Of a stretch of 64,000 nucleotides of DNA, positions 35,660 through 47,906 are shown piece after piece. The stretch comes from Neckera pumila (taxonomy: Eukaryota; Streptophyta; Bryopsida; Hypnales; Neckeraceae). A program made the position numbers and the translations under genes. Where the stretch lies: positions 315,001 to 379,000 of the forward strand of contig OZ018418.1 of NCBI GenBank assembly GCA_963969595.1, read 5' to 3'. Every line of letters starts with the position of its first letter. The first letter of the stretch is position 1. Under the pieces are notes generated by a model, which did not search any database, had not been told where the DNA came from, and saw only the letters and a list, made by a program, of their open reading frames with translations.

Positions 35660-38600
35660 CTATGCACCATAGTGTTTTAGTAGCAGAATCTGTAGAACCT
35701 GTTTTATCTCATTCCAGCTGAAACTGGGAGCATGCGTAAAGATATTTACCTCCAGATCTAAACCACAAACAATGACGAATATGTAGTACAGGTGCTCACA
35801 GTAAGTCCATGCTCCTTGCTTGCCAAGTGACTTGTGTGACATGTCTTTAAATGATTGGCAGTTGCAGCTTGGGAATTGACCAATTGTCAGCAAATACCTA
35901 GATACCTTAGAAATATTGCTAGACTCTAAATTAACAATGCAGCCACGAGCTGGAGGAGGAACCATTAGAATACTGCAGATCTCCCCAACAATGGACAGAG
36001 TAGAAGCGTAGTTGTTGTGGTGCTTCGTTGTTGGAGCGGTAGGGTTTTTCCAAATGTTCTTCCCGTATCGCTTGGTGGGGTGATTTGAAGGATTTGGAGG
36101 AGGAGGATAGTCGCCCAGGTTTATAGAAATGCCTTCCCCAAACAACTTCCGAGGTGATAGATTGACACGCTCCATAAGGTTGAATCCGGTGTTTTCGAGA
36201 GTTAGAATCTCTTTCCTTGTCAAGTTCGTGCCCATCTTAATAGGCCAAGCCTCAGGGACGGCAGGTTTAGAAAGTACCCATTTCCGTCAAGTTCCATTGA
36301 CACAGCAATTGATGTCATCATTACAAAAGAAGAACTGCATGTTCTTTAATCTGACCTTCTTGTAATTGTCCATCAATCCGGTGTAAGTTGAGGCAACTGT
36401 ACTTCTATTGTCTTGCACAATCCTTGCTACACATTTCTTTTTGGTCTTGGCCTGCAAAGCAAAGCAAGCTTTTGCAGACGTCCTCAAGAGTCTTGCAATA
36501 TGCCACTGCCGCTCATCGCAAACAGTCTCCTGAACTGATTTGACATGCTTTGGTGGAGAGTGAGTCAATGGTGACTGGAGTGGGGGAGTAGTGCCTTCTC
36601 CTTGGCTAAGTTCAAATTTTGATTGTGGGTCCTTGGCAATGAGATTTACAATCACTGGATTGAACCGTTGGGCCTTGTGCCTCGAGCGGGAGACACTGAT
36701 CTTGTAAGGGCGGTGTGAGTTGAATTTTGATATCGGAGAGAGATCTGCCTTTTGCTTCAAGGAAATGAAAACTTCTTCCCCTTCCAGATGCGGATCATGT
36801 GTGCAGAAGACGTCAGCACCAAGCATATTGGTGAGGGCGGCATGAAGAACCTTCAAATTTCCGGAGCATTGAGCGGTGCGTTGGGCTATACAAAGACTGA
36901 GTTCTTCTTTCCTCGGACCAGTACCTGGCTTTCCACCCTTCAAGAATTGGTAGTAGGCAACAATTGGCATGAATGCTCTGACCATGTCATTGACGGAAGC
37001 AACGTACAAATCATTTCTTCTTTTGCCCGATTGTTGCAACCATTTGTTGTGGACCGACTCCGCCAAATTACATGACGGCATCTCGGCCAATTCGGTTGGT
37101 GAAAGGTCCTGTACGCAATCCTACAAGATGAGTGTTGAAACGAGGAACAAGACTACAAAACATTAGGTGACTAGGGAAGAAGAGATGCAAGAACTACCAC
37201 TACCAAGGAGTAGTGCCAATAGCGGCATGGCAGTGGCAGGGTACGCAAAATCAAGCGAAAAAACAACTGAAGTTTGCACTTACCAGTTCCATGAATCCTC
37301 CCCATTGGCAGTACCAAAAATGCCAGAATGCGAGCCATAATTTGAGTCTTGGAAGTCCATCAGTTGAAGCTCCAAATGATAACCACCATGCACAGATGGC
37401 CAAATACCTACTCTGAGCCTCCTCCAATAATTCAGAGTTCTTGTATTGTTTACAGAGTCGTTGATGCTGATCTTACAAGTCTGCTCTGATATCTGCCTTG
37501 GTGTGTTTCTCCAGTGATTGGGTCCAGTGGAAAAGGCAAGTCCTTTCACGGTTGAGTATGGAGATTGCTGGGTCACCAGAACCGTATATAATACATATAG
37601 CATTCCAGTTTGCCTGAGCACTGTCTGCCATGAATCCTTTGAAATTTGGATTAGTAATACCAAGCCTAGAAGACACAGCATTTAGATTCTTCCAGAACAC
37701 TTGTTGAGCTGCCACATCTTCAGATTGCATATTGCAAGCAGCAATTGTCATAATGCGGCAGTATGTGGAGTCATAGACGTGACAAGCCATTGTGATCCAG
37801 GATTTTACCTTTTTGACATGGTCAAACATCATCCACGCGTTTTCCAAGTCACCTCCGGGTTGCATACGCCTGACCAAGTCGACCCCACTTCCGGAGCCCA
37901 GTTCCGCCATTTTGAAAATGAAGACCCTGTCAGAGTCCACTCCTTGTCCCGGAAACCTGTTCTCCTGGATGAAGGCCTAGTTGCTGGACCCTCTCAGTTT
38001 GGTGATGCTATTTAGGACTCCAAAACGACGGAGGTAATGAAAAGTGGTGACCTCGTTTCGAATACTTGGAGATGACATTTGCTTGAATTTGTCTAGGACC
38101 GGGAGTAGTTCCTCAATCCCTAGAGTCTTCTCAGGCACACCTTCTGGACATAGAAGTAATTTGCCAAGGTACTCCTTAGTCGCCTCCAAGACAATGGCAG
38201 AGTTTGTCGCTGATGGAGCCCTTTCTACATGTTCGCCAATAAGACTCCAGAGTTTGGAGCTGATTCTTGATAATTTCCTTGTTTCACAAGATGTGCATGG
38301 AATCCAAGATGGATACAGGCACGGGTCATGTGACTTGGGCCGTAAACATAATATATCTTTGCAGGGCAACTATCTACGCAAGTAGGCTTCACAAGGCAGA
38401 GGGCACAGAGGACAGTAGAATTACAGGGGGGATCAGATCCGGGAATGAAGGTAGAGGAGGTAAGACCTTCCCACTCAATTTCATTTGATGGAGACAAGCG
38501 GTTGGGCCGACTTCTATATTTTGCAATCAATATTCGTGCAACGTAGATGTCCCAAGCAATTGGACAATTTGAATGAAAGTTGAGATGCTGATTGGATATG

Positions 38601-39391
38601 CGTAGTAGCCGTTCGAGTCCAAGCGTGTCCGTCATCCTTTTTATCCATGCCATGGAGCTGCCCGGCCTTTGTGGATAGCGGATACTTCTCCATTTGAGGG
38701 AGCTCAAAGATAATATCACCATTTAAATCTGGTGGCAAACACTCTACCTTCTCTATTGTAATTGAATTGTAATCTAACTTGCTAAGAATTGACCTAGCGC
38801 CCTTGTTGGAATTCAACTGGCGTAGGCAGCAGACGATACTCTCAGCAGGTGGAAAGGGAGGCTTAGAAGTGGATGGACCTGAACAACGAGAGGGAACAGA
38901 CTCAAGAATGGAATGTGCGTGCACAACCGCGGGTCCTGCAAGGTGGGGAGCAGTAAATTCAGGTGTGGAAAGGATGCAGTCACTATTAGAATCATCACTG
39001 AGAACAAGGACAAGACCATCGACATGCTCTAATTTGACGTTCCGAAGCATTGGGGTGACCTTTGATGTTGTAGAAGAACTTCTAGGTGTACAATCAACCG
39101 TATTATCTTTCATTCCATACACGCAATACTTCCGGGTGATAAAGACCAGACCTCACTGCCAAGAGAGTCACTTGACATTTGCGCTACAGTGTGAGAGACC
39201 TGCCTTGAAACTGGATTAATGATGTCTAAATCCAAATGCAAAGTACCTTCCATAATCTGACCCCGCGAAGCCAGACAAGGACCAGTAACTCTAGCAAAGC
39301 CATCCTCCCCCACGACAAAAGAAATAGGCAGTGTTGGTCCATCTCCTCGAATGACAACTACATTGGAGATGGCATCCTCCAAGGTAGACAT
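35660..39391 (-). pseudogene. Mutator-like (MULE) transposase with SWIM zinc finger, gene E
   Basis: Minus-strand pieces at 39,391-39,110, 39,122-38,514, 38,722-38,225, 38,369-37,977, 37,940-37,473, about 37,460-37,280, 37,090-36,287 and 36,235-35,660 make one protein interrupted by frameshifts, stops and probably short introns. The N-terminal zinc-binding part has LSNCLGHLRCTNIDCK, then CALCLVKPTCVDSCPAKIYY and ACIHLGFHAH. The core has ACHVYDSTYCRIMTIAACN, NFKGFMADSAQANW and TCLFHWTQSLEKHT, matching the MULE pattern of Asp, Asp and C-x-x-H. CNLAESVHNKWLQQSG supplies a Glu candidate. Near 35,880-35,790 GQFPSCNCQSF followed by WTYCEHLYYIF fits a SWIM finger (CxC...CxH). It lies inside inverted ends with a 9-bp duplication, consistent with a MULE, and is transcribed away from gene D. 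Confidence 0.8.
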
Positions 39392-40266
39392 GACAACTCT
39401 AACTCGTGAAGAGGCAATACAACAAACATGAAAGCTATGTGCAAAATGAGGACCAAGTAAAATCTAATTACAGTATTCCTTAAACAAGTAAGGTAGAGTA
39501 CGAGGTATATGTCATTAAAGTGTACTCATTTCATAACTACAGACATGCCGCCATTCAGTAGTTCATTAAGGCAACATAGTACTGAGACAAACTTTGTGGT
39601 ACATGTTCATTTTAATTAATATCCGTTCCCAATTACAGTGAACACTGTCGGAGCCGCAGCCGGTTTTAAAAGGTAAGATTTTCGGATGCTGTATGACTTA
39701 CAATGAATGAAATAAACTGGATATTAAAAGTATGTGTGATCATAAGAGCAGTCTTTTAGTTTATTTTTCATTAGGGGACTACTCTACGAATCGCTACAAC
39801 TACTCTAGAGGTAATAAGGAGCCCAAAGGTTTGTAACTAGTTTTTCTTGAATTTGTTGAACTGTCTAAGGAGAACTGCCAATTGAAGTGTCGGTATACTC
39901 AAATCCACAAATTGGAGGAGGGACGAATTTTGCAGAACGCAAACTCCATTCATGATATGGAGCGCCAGGGTTGAACAAGTTATGACGGTGCCACGGGGTC
40001 GAAGGGACCGACCCGTCATTAGTCATCATCGGCCCATTAGAGTGGAATGACGCCATTAGTGTTTTTCACTTGAGCTTTAAACCTGTAATCATCCATGCTT
40101 GTTGGCATGTCTGAAAGATTTAGCACCTTATTGGGCTGCGTAATATAGTCTTTATGGCACAAGCACTTGGAATAATACGTAAATAGCTGTGATCATACAT
40201 TAATAGGACAAGGGTAATTAGTATTGCGGGGAGTGGAAATGACAATGAATTCTTGCACCCTTTAGA
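39392..40266. promoter_or_regulatory. Divergent intergenic region between genes E and D
   Basis: About 875 bp without coding content separate the start of the transposase (minus) from the ATG of gene D (plus). A shared bidirectional promoter is the simplest reading of the arrangement. No specific promoter element is assigned. Confidence 0.4.
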
Positions 40267-40659
40267 ATGCCGAAGAGACGAAAACTACGACCTTTGTATT
40301 TTACAAATCCAAAGCGCTTGAGGAGGTCTAGGATCATGAGGGAGTTGCAATCAAATGCTAGGATAGCTGATGCTGGAGAAACTGTTAGAGTCCTAGAATT
40401 TGCTACCAAAGAACCATCTGTTAGTGAAGTGCAGGTTCCTCCTCCATGTAGCCTCACAGAAATTGTAGAGGACACAATGAAGTGAGGACTTTCAAAGAAA
40501 GCCTCTCCAGGTAGTAGCGAGAGTGGAAGTACACCTGATGAGAGTGCTGGTGATCACCCAGAAGGATCGAATAGAGAGACCACTTCAGAGCAAGGTAATG
40601 TGACAATTAAATTCATGGTTTGCCTCCTAACATCATTGTTGGTGTTCTTGAAGGTATTG

Positions 40660-42270
40660 TCACCAGTACCTTTTGCTCTGTCCGGCTTTGCGCTCCGTGA
40701 TGGCTTGAGCTCTGTCTGGTTGCTTGCACTTTGTCTGGTGGTTCCGTGGTGGCTGGCGCTCTGTGAGGCCTTGCACTTCGTCTTGCTTGGATTTTGCTTC
40801 ATTTGGCTTGCGCTCCTTCAGGCTTGCACTCTGTCTGGTGTCTTCGCTCCATTGGCTCCATTGGCTCCGTTGGCTTGCATGCTGGTTTAGCTCCGCTAGC
40901 TCCGTGCTGTTTTAAATCCGTCTGGTGGCCCCTTGCTGGTGGCTCCGTGCTGGTTCCGCTCCGTCTGGATTCCGTTCAATCAGGTCTGCATCTTCAGATT
41001 GATAAGGTCTTTTGCCCCGTAGGCTTGCCTGCCGGTTTCGCTCTGTTGGCTCGGTTGGCTTGCATGCTGGTTTTGCTCCATTGGCTTGCGTTTTGGATTC
41101 ATTCTGTCTGCTTGCTTATTGGATTTTCTCCCTTGGCCTGTGAGTTGGTTTTGGTTGGTTGGCTTGGTGCTAGTTTCGCTCCGTCTGGTGGCTACTTGCT
41201 GGTGGCTTCGTGCTTAGGTCTTGCGCTCCGTTGGCTTGCAAACTGGCTTTGCTCCGTTGACTTTGTGCTGGTTTCGCTCCGTCAGGTAGCTCTTTGCGTT
41301 TTGCTAAGTTTCTAGCTACGCTCTATCGCTGGTCTCGCTCCGTTTAGGGTTTTGCTCCGTCTGGTAGCAGTTTGCATTTTGCCCTGTTGCTAATTCCACT
41401 ACGTCGCTAATCTCGCTCCATTTAGTGTTTCGCTCCGTCTGGTAGTTGTTTGCATTTTGCTCCGTCGCTGATCTCGCTCCGTTTAGGATTTTGCACCGTC
41501 TGGTAGTTCTTTGCGTTCTGCTCCGTTGCTGGTTCCGCTCCGTCGCTAGTGTCGCTCCATTTAGGGATTTTGCACTGTCTGGTAGTTCTTTGCGTTCTGC
41601 TCCGTTACTGGTTCCAATCCGTCGCTCCATTTAGGAATTTGCTCTGTTTCCAAGTTTTGCTCCATGCTAGTTTGCTTCGTACTGGTTTTGCTCCGTTGCA
41701 TGTTTCAAGACCTTTAAATTTTGTGGTGGTCTTGCTCCGTGGTGGTCTTGCTCCGTGCTGGTTTTGTTCCGTCCGGACCCCTTTAAACTTATTCACAAGG
41801 TCTCGCTCCGTTGCAAGTTTTGCTTGGTTGCAGGTTTCACCCCGTTGCAGGTTTCACCCCGTTGCAGGTTTTGCTTGGTTGCAGGTTTCACCCCGTTGCA
41901 AGTTTTGCTTGGTTGCACGTTTTGCTCAGTTGCAACTATAGAGACGTGCTGCTTTCGAGACGTTTAGGATTTTGGTTTAGGGACGTTTAGGATTTTGAGA
42001 CGTTTAGGGTCTCGATTTCAAGACATTCTGGTTCCGATTTAGGGTTTCAGTTGTCTTGGCCCCGTGTTGGGTTCGCGTCTTGCTAGATTTGCTCCGTGAT
42101 AATTTTGCTCCATCCGGACCCCATTAATCTGATTCCCAAGGTCTCCCTCCCTTGCAGGTTCCGCTGTGTTGCAGCTTCCTTCCATAATGGTTTCGTGCTA
42201 TCCTCATTTTGAGCCGTGTTGGTTTCGCTTCGTTCGGACCCCTTTAAACGGATTAATAAGGTCTTGTATG
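40660..42270. repeat. GCTCCGT minisatellite in the first intron of gene D
   Basis: About 1.6 kb of words such as TTTGCTCCGT, CGCTCCGTCTGGT and CTCCGTTGGCTTGC. From 41,300 to 41,660 a higher-order unit of about 80 bp (CTGGTAGTTCTTTGCGTTC, then GCTCCGTTGCTGGTTCCGC, then CATTTAGG) is repeated. At 41,800-41,940 shorter units with GTTGCAGGTTTCACCCC appear. Long open frames on both strands come from the repeat and are not genes. Confidence 0.85.
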
Positions 42271-42466
42271 GTTGCAAGTTCTGTCAAGATGCTTGAAACC
42301 TCTGAAACTACGGAGTGCGCAAAGAAAACGGGCGTGGACACTAAAGAGGCGAATCAACCACCAACCACGAAGAAAGATCCATCAAATGGATTGAGGCAAC
42401 AAGGGCAATGAAGAGGAGACGACGAACACACTTGGAGGTAAGTTTTTGATCATCTTGGGAATTCTA

Positions 42467-42642
42467 GCACTCCCTTAGGGGGAGTGCCGCATTAGCACTC
42501 CCTCTAAGGAAGTGCGGTCAATCATTGAGCACTCCCTTACAGGGAGTGCCGCCATCGGCACTCCTTCTAAGGGAGTGCTGATCCTTAGGACAACACTTCC
42601 TTAAAGGGAGTGCCACCATCGGCACTCCCTCTAAAGGAGTGT
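42467..42642. repeat. Palindrome family P3: six hairpins in an intron of gene D
   Basis: Six 21-bp dyads of the form GCACTCCCTNTAAGGGAGTGC lie at 42,467, 42,495, 42,529, 42,558, 42,593 and 42,622. Arms are 7-9 bp. Start-to-start spacing alternates near 28-29 and 34-35 bp. They are in the intron between 42,437 and 42,694. A single similar dyad is in gene B at 33,534. Confidence 0.9.
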
Positions 42643-45400
42643 TGGTTTTATGGCTTCCTCGTGGCAGATTGTTAATATTTTGTATTTGTGTAGGTGAGAC
42701 GGATAATATGACAGATATTGACAGAAGGGATGGACTGCAGTCTTCATCACAGCCAGACATTCTCGAGTTGGGTGCGTATCCTTGACGGCCAGGGATTCTC
42801 AATTCCGGTTACTTGAGGTTAGGATGTTTGTTCTTCTTTTGCTAGCTAAGTTTTTTATGCAGAGGAAGTGGGTAACAAGGATGTCGAGACCTCCCAGGAC
42901 ACACCTGAGACAGAAAAAGCAATGACGGAGATGACGGCTGAGGAGCTTGGTAAGGAAATGGACAAGATGGTTGTGCAAGAGTCAATCAATACAAACATTG
43001 TATTGGACAAGCTCTGTTTCAAGCCAAGGGAGAAGTCAAAACTGAGCATCCCGCTCTGTCGCATGAAAGCTTTGGTTGCTGTATTTGTCCATACCTAAAG
43101 AACAACGTCATGGCACTAGGCGCATATTTCGCAAGTATCGGATATATGGATGGGCATGGTGTCTTCTACGTCGCCTTGCAGGACAACGAGGGCAAAACAC
43201 GGGACATGACCGACAAGGATGTGGCCTCCTAGAGTCCGTTATGGGTTGCTGCAAATGACAACTTTGATAGGGAGCTATAAAAGGAAGACTTGTGGAAGCA
43301 ATTCTCGGGGAAAATGTTTTTTGTTTGGGACAGCAACCATCGGCTCGCGGCCCGGCTGCCAATAATTAACAGAGACCACCGGAATGACCCGTCATGCCAT
43401 TATGCGGTTGAATCAATTGTCTTGGAGGTTGAGGACCAAATCAGGCCACTTCTCACTACATTGCACCAAGTGAACTGGTAATCCACAAATTGGAGACCTT
43501 CCCTCATACTGTTTGACTGCGAAGTATGTCTGTTATTCAGTTCTAACATTGATTTGCTCAAATAGGAGAAACCTGACCTGTCACGTGAAGTTAAACCTTG
43601 TTCACAAGTTGTACAGGCTTCAAAATATAGCTGGTCAACCCCAATCCAATTACAACAATCTAGTTACCAAGGAAGAGCTAGCTGACGCTGAGAAGAAACA
43701 GAAATCAAAGACTCGAACTTGGTACACCTTGACGCTAGACGGGCTAATTGGGGTTCTCTATCAGGTACGGTACAGTTATATACATAAATTATTTAATATG
43801 GATTTGCTTTTTGTGATGTCTGTTGTCTGCTTCCGGATTGAAGAAATGGAGTGCCGATATTGTCACTTAATGTGTATATTCTAAGATTCAACTTCAAAGA
43901 TGAAGAATTTTCTACATCTCAGATGAAGAATTTGATCTTCTTCTGAGCAGTTACTATAATGTGAGTATCCTGTAAGTTCATTATACGAAAAAACCTCATT
44001 TCATGTTCATTGTCTTGCAACAAGAGCTAGGTGACGCAATAGCTCATGTGACCAAGAGATTCAAGGAGAAATATCCGGAGAAATCGAGTGAATGGACTAC
44101 TGGGAAGCTTTATGATGCCATTGGGAAGGCTGTGGATAAAGTGAAGAAGGATATGTCATCTGATGTGAAGAAACAACTTCCCATTGCTGATCCGAGGCAA
44201 ACACCGCAATTCCTAGAGCAAGTTCGGATTTACTATGAGAACCAAGAAGACGATCCAAAGATGTTGCAGGAGAAGTTGTGGTATCTTTCAACCTCAGTCA
44301 TGGACGTGGCAGTGAAAGTCAAATGGTTGGAGCGGTGGAACAAACTTGCCTTGCTTTGGGAAGCAATGAGGTTTCCGAGAAACAAGTTTTCTGATCATGC
44401 TTTTCCTGAGTGGCTTCACAAGGTGACCTGGTGGGCACAGGTAACTTGATTTATCTTTTCTTCTTTTTCTTGAATTCGATCCTGGCCCCGTCAAAGTTGT
44501 TACTAATTCCCTATTATAGTTGGCTAGTTTTGTGCAGGAACTGTTCGATGTGGCTCTCTTTGAGCTGGATGTCACGATCAATTATCAACCTTCTGGTGAA
44601 AGTCCAATTCCTAGCATCGTTGATTATGTGGAGCAAAATCGCGTCCATCTTTGGAATACTGCATTTTCCCATGAGTTTGATGGCAAAGGAGTTCACAAGA
44701 ATCATCCTCCATAGTTTCAGATTGGTCTGGATCAGGCTATGACTAGGGTTCTCTATTGATATTTCAAGTTTGTGCTGTATGCACGGAATGCCATGTCGAA
44801 GACGTTGTTGTTTTTCCCAAGCTACTTGAATAGACGTGCCCAGAATTGCATGATATCGGATGAGATTGCCAGGAAGTGGAAGAAGGAGCACTAGAAAGTT
44901 TGTGGGTGGTACATTGACTGCCCTCTGAACAATCCTCCTCCCTTTGAAATTGATTTAAGGAACAAGGTGCAACCCGATTTAACTGGGTTAAAGATGATTC
45001 ATGATACACCCCCAATGGAGGCACTTGCAAAAAAGACAAGGGGCTCAAAGAGAAAGGCCGAGGAAGAAGCAAAGAAGAAGGCCGCCTCGGATGTTGCGGC
45101 CACACAAGAAAGTGATGTATTCGCTGATGGGAGTGCAAGAAAGGATGCTGGACCGTCTGCAAATCCAGTGCCGGATGTGGATACGGACATGGAAGTGTTG
45201 GAGGTGGTTCACCCCCCACCTCCGCAGCCTACTCCTGGTGGTGCTCACAATCCTCATCTGCCTGCTCTTCATGCACTATTGAGCCCGCTGTCATTTGCTA
45301 TGCAGAAGCTAAAGACCACAGTCACCTCTCAAAAAGTAGATTCGTCATCAAGATCTTTCCTTGAATCCTTAGTTTGTGTTCAAAATTCTAGCCTCTTCTA

Positions 45401-45438
45401 GATTATGGAGGCTCTTCCAGATTATGGAGGCTCTTCCA
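45401..45438 (+). repeat. 19-bp tandem duplication breaking gene D
   Basis: GATTATGGAGGCTCTTCCA occurs twice in a row (45,401-45,419 and 45,420-45,438). Removing one copy gives an open frame that reads IMEALPDVHTCLETVNKFVL up to the splice donor at 45,483. The duplication is therefore a secondary frameshift mutation. Confidence 0.8.
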
Positions 45439-46722
45439 GACGTGCACACTTGCCTCGAGACTGTCAACAAGTTTGTTCTTAAGGTTTGTCTTTTCAATCT
45501 TAAGTTACCCTTATGTATTCCTTGAAATTAGTCTGCTTAGTTATGGTTTCTTGTTGTTATGATGCCTTGCCATTCCACGGTTCAAAATCACTGCCAATGT
45601 CGGCACTTGGGTATTCTCCGTCAGTGTCCATGTCACGTTGTTGGGACAGTTGTTCAATTTCTAAGGCAAATCGGTTTCTCAATGCATTTGTGTCATGCCA
45701 TATTCAACTAATTGATTCCATCTTTTTTAATGTCCAGGTCAAGAAAGAAGACAGTGCTAAGGCTTTGAATAAGTCTTGTCCTCATAGTGGCTTTGATTTG
45801 GTTCTTGGCGATTTTAATGATGGCCTTTGGATTCCATCCATTTCAGTGAATCCCGGTGATGTCCCTCCCTAGAATGAGTACTCAGAGCAACACACTGAAA
45901 GTGTTTTTGAGTTTGCGAAACATTTTCTTCACGGTGCGGGTGCAATTCTGTTGTTTGTCCTAGATGTTCCAAAGATCCAGACTGATGTGCTGTCCTATGC
46001 AAACGGCTACAACTTCATTTTGCATCGAGAGTGGTGAGGAATTAATAACCTGCCCTCTGCATCGTATTACAACTCAACAAATAAGGTAACTATTGTTTCA
46101 AATCTGGTATTGGAGTCACTGGATTGGAATTCACTTTCTGTTCTAATTCAATTTCATCGCAATCTTCATTTGCAGAGCAGAGGATTCCGGATTCAGCTCT
46201 TCATTCACCAGGCCATGAATGCTAGCAAATTCAAGATAGCGGCGGATAAATCACTTGTGGAGTTCGGAATGGGAGTTGCTGAATTTGATGTGTTATTCAA
46301 TTTCACTTCCGCGGCCTCTCAATCCATGAATGGATCTGTTCCATGGAGAGGCACCCATGAGAAGGATCTAGTTTTCCTTCAAATGCTAATTGAGGCTTTT
46401 ACCAAGCCGAGGTCCATCATCCTTGATGCATTTGCTTCTCTTGGTGAGTACTGTTTTCTCTCGTGACGAATTTCTCTCGTTAAGCGGGTCATGTATAATA
46501 CTAAATTTCTTCATTGGAATTCAGGTAATTCTATTTGAGCTTGCAAGGTTATTGGACGACACATTGCGGCCCTTGAAGACAACGTTATGATCTTCCGGGC
46601 TAAGTTGCAGCAGTTCCACCAAGTCAAAGCTATAGCTCAATGTCAACTTCCCACTTTCGACAATCGACTAGTGATTGCACTAGACGTCCCTATTCGGCAG
46701 ATCACTAAGAGGAACAGATTTA

Positions 46723-47565
46723 GTAAGTACGTCTCCTGCTTGATTCTAATATCTTTCAGTCTTCTGTTCATAATCAATTCACTAACACAAACTCGTTTGG
46801 CTTAGAGTAATCACTCTACTCCAATCTCCAGCCAAAGACTATTTTATGGCACCGTGGGACGCAAACCTCATTCAGTTGTAGGTGGCAGAATCTTCTCCGA
46901 CCTACACACGCAGTGGTAGAAGTTTTTGTAAACGCATTTGTCGTTTTATTGATAACAAGGCAGACATTGATATGGAACCAAGACCAGCATCTTCTGGCAG
47001 TTCCTCAACTTTTTCATTTTAATAATTTCAATATCACCCGGATTTATTGTTTGAGTTCTTTTCACCCACATACATCTTGTGCTTCCATTTGTAATGTTGT
47101 GCGTCTGTATATGTCAATGTAATGGTTCATCTTAGCATCCATTCAAGGTGCAATTGAATTTCCTTATTCACCTCAAATATATCAATTCATCAAAGTCTTT
47201 CTGGCATGGGCTACGCTCTCTGATACTGAGGAATTATTTAACATACACTACATTAAAAATCAAACCCTCCAAAATTTAAGGAAGTTCCTCATGTGAAGTC
47301 TCCATGATTTTAATCTTCACTTTGTTCATAAATTTGTTGCTGTCTGTTTGCTCTATCATCGATTAATGCATTCACAATATAAGTTTTATTTATGCATGTT
47401 ATCGGAGGACATTTCTTTTCTGTTTAGGACAACCCTAAATCCACAATAGTTTGCAATTTTGTCTTCAATTGTTTGAGACACACTCATGGTTGCAGTTTTT
47501 TAACGAATATGAAATGGTTCTATTTGGATTAATGGTGTGATAGTATTTTAAAGATCTCTTCTCGT
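46723..47565. other. 3' non-coding part of the Mutator-like element
   Basis: AT-rich with no recognised gene. Confidence 0.45.
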
Positions 47566-47701
47566 GGCCTCAGGGTAACAACGGCCATAGGGTAACAACG
47601 ACCATTGGGTATTAATGGCCATAGAATAACAACGGCCATAGGGTATCCACGGCCCTAGGATAACAACAACCATAGGGTATCCACGGCCATAGGGTACCTA
47701 C
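47566..47701 (+). repeat. 17-bp tandem array, eight units
   Basis: Eight contiguous 17-bp units, consensus GGCCATAGGGTAACAAC. The unit is not a multiple of three. It lies about 270 bp inside the right end of the Mutator-like element. Confidence 0.9.
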
Positions 47702-47906
47702 TCTATTTATTCAATGAATCATTTTTGTTTACCATTTACCTGCCGTGTGCTGCCTATTACCATGGTCAATCATTTCTCACATTCAACCAATCTCACGGCT
47801 ATAGGGCCCTACTGTTGTAGATTGGTTTCTATTTTTAACTTTTGTTTTGCTTAGATTTTATCATCTACTTTTACTTTTATAGAATATGCCCACTTTGGGG
47901 ATCCCG

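Larger units (their letters stand above)
40267..46722 (+). pseudogene. ParB-like plus DNA methyltransferase-like protein, gene D
   Basis: Multi-exon gene: about 40,267-40,594, 42,289-42,437, 42,694-42,771, 42,863-43,523, 43,566-43,764, 44,021-44,440, 44,520-45,482, 45,738-46,085, 46,176-46,443 and 46,525-46,722. Near 43,300-43,350 GKMFFVWDSNHRLAARLP fits the ParB/sulfiredoxin core (DGNHRxxA). Exon 45,738 has FDLVLGDFNDGLW where beta-class DNA methyltransferases have DPPY/W, then GAILLFVLDVPKIQTDVLSY. Exons 46,176 and 46,525 join as IILDAFASLG and ACKVIGRHIAALED, the motif I region and the following strand. The motif order IV before I is that of beta-class enzymes. A Lys/Glu-rich segment (45,030-45,110) lies between domains. 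In-frame stops (for example 40,483, 44,712, 44,892, 45,855) and a 19-bp duplication break it. It shares domain order with gene B but is clearly diverged. Confidence 0.7.

Noticed and set aside
40600..41941. Long open frames on both strands in the GCTCCGT region (for example 40,794-41,315)
   Set aside because: They follow from the tandem repeat and lie between splice sites of gene D. The peptides are low-complexity repeats.
42467..42642. CRISPR-like array
   Set aside because: The dyads are palindromes at unequal spacing with very short spacers, in an intron of a eukaryotic gene with no cas genes.
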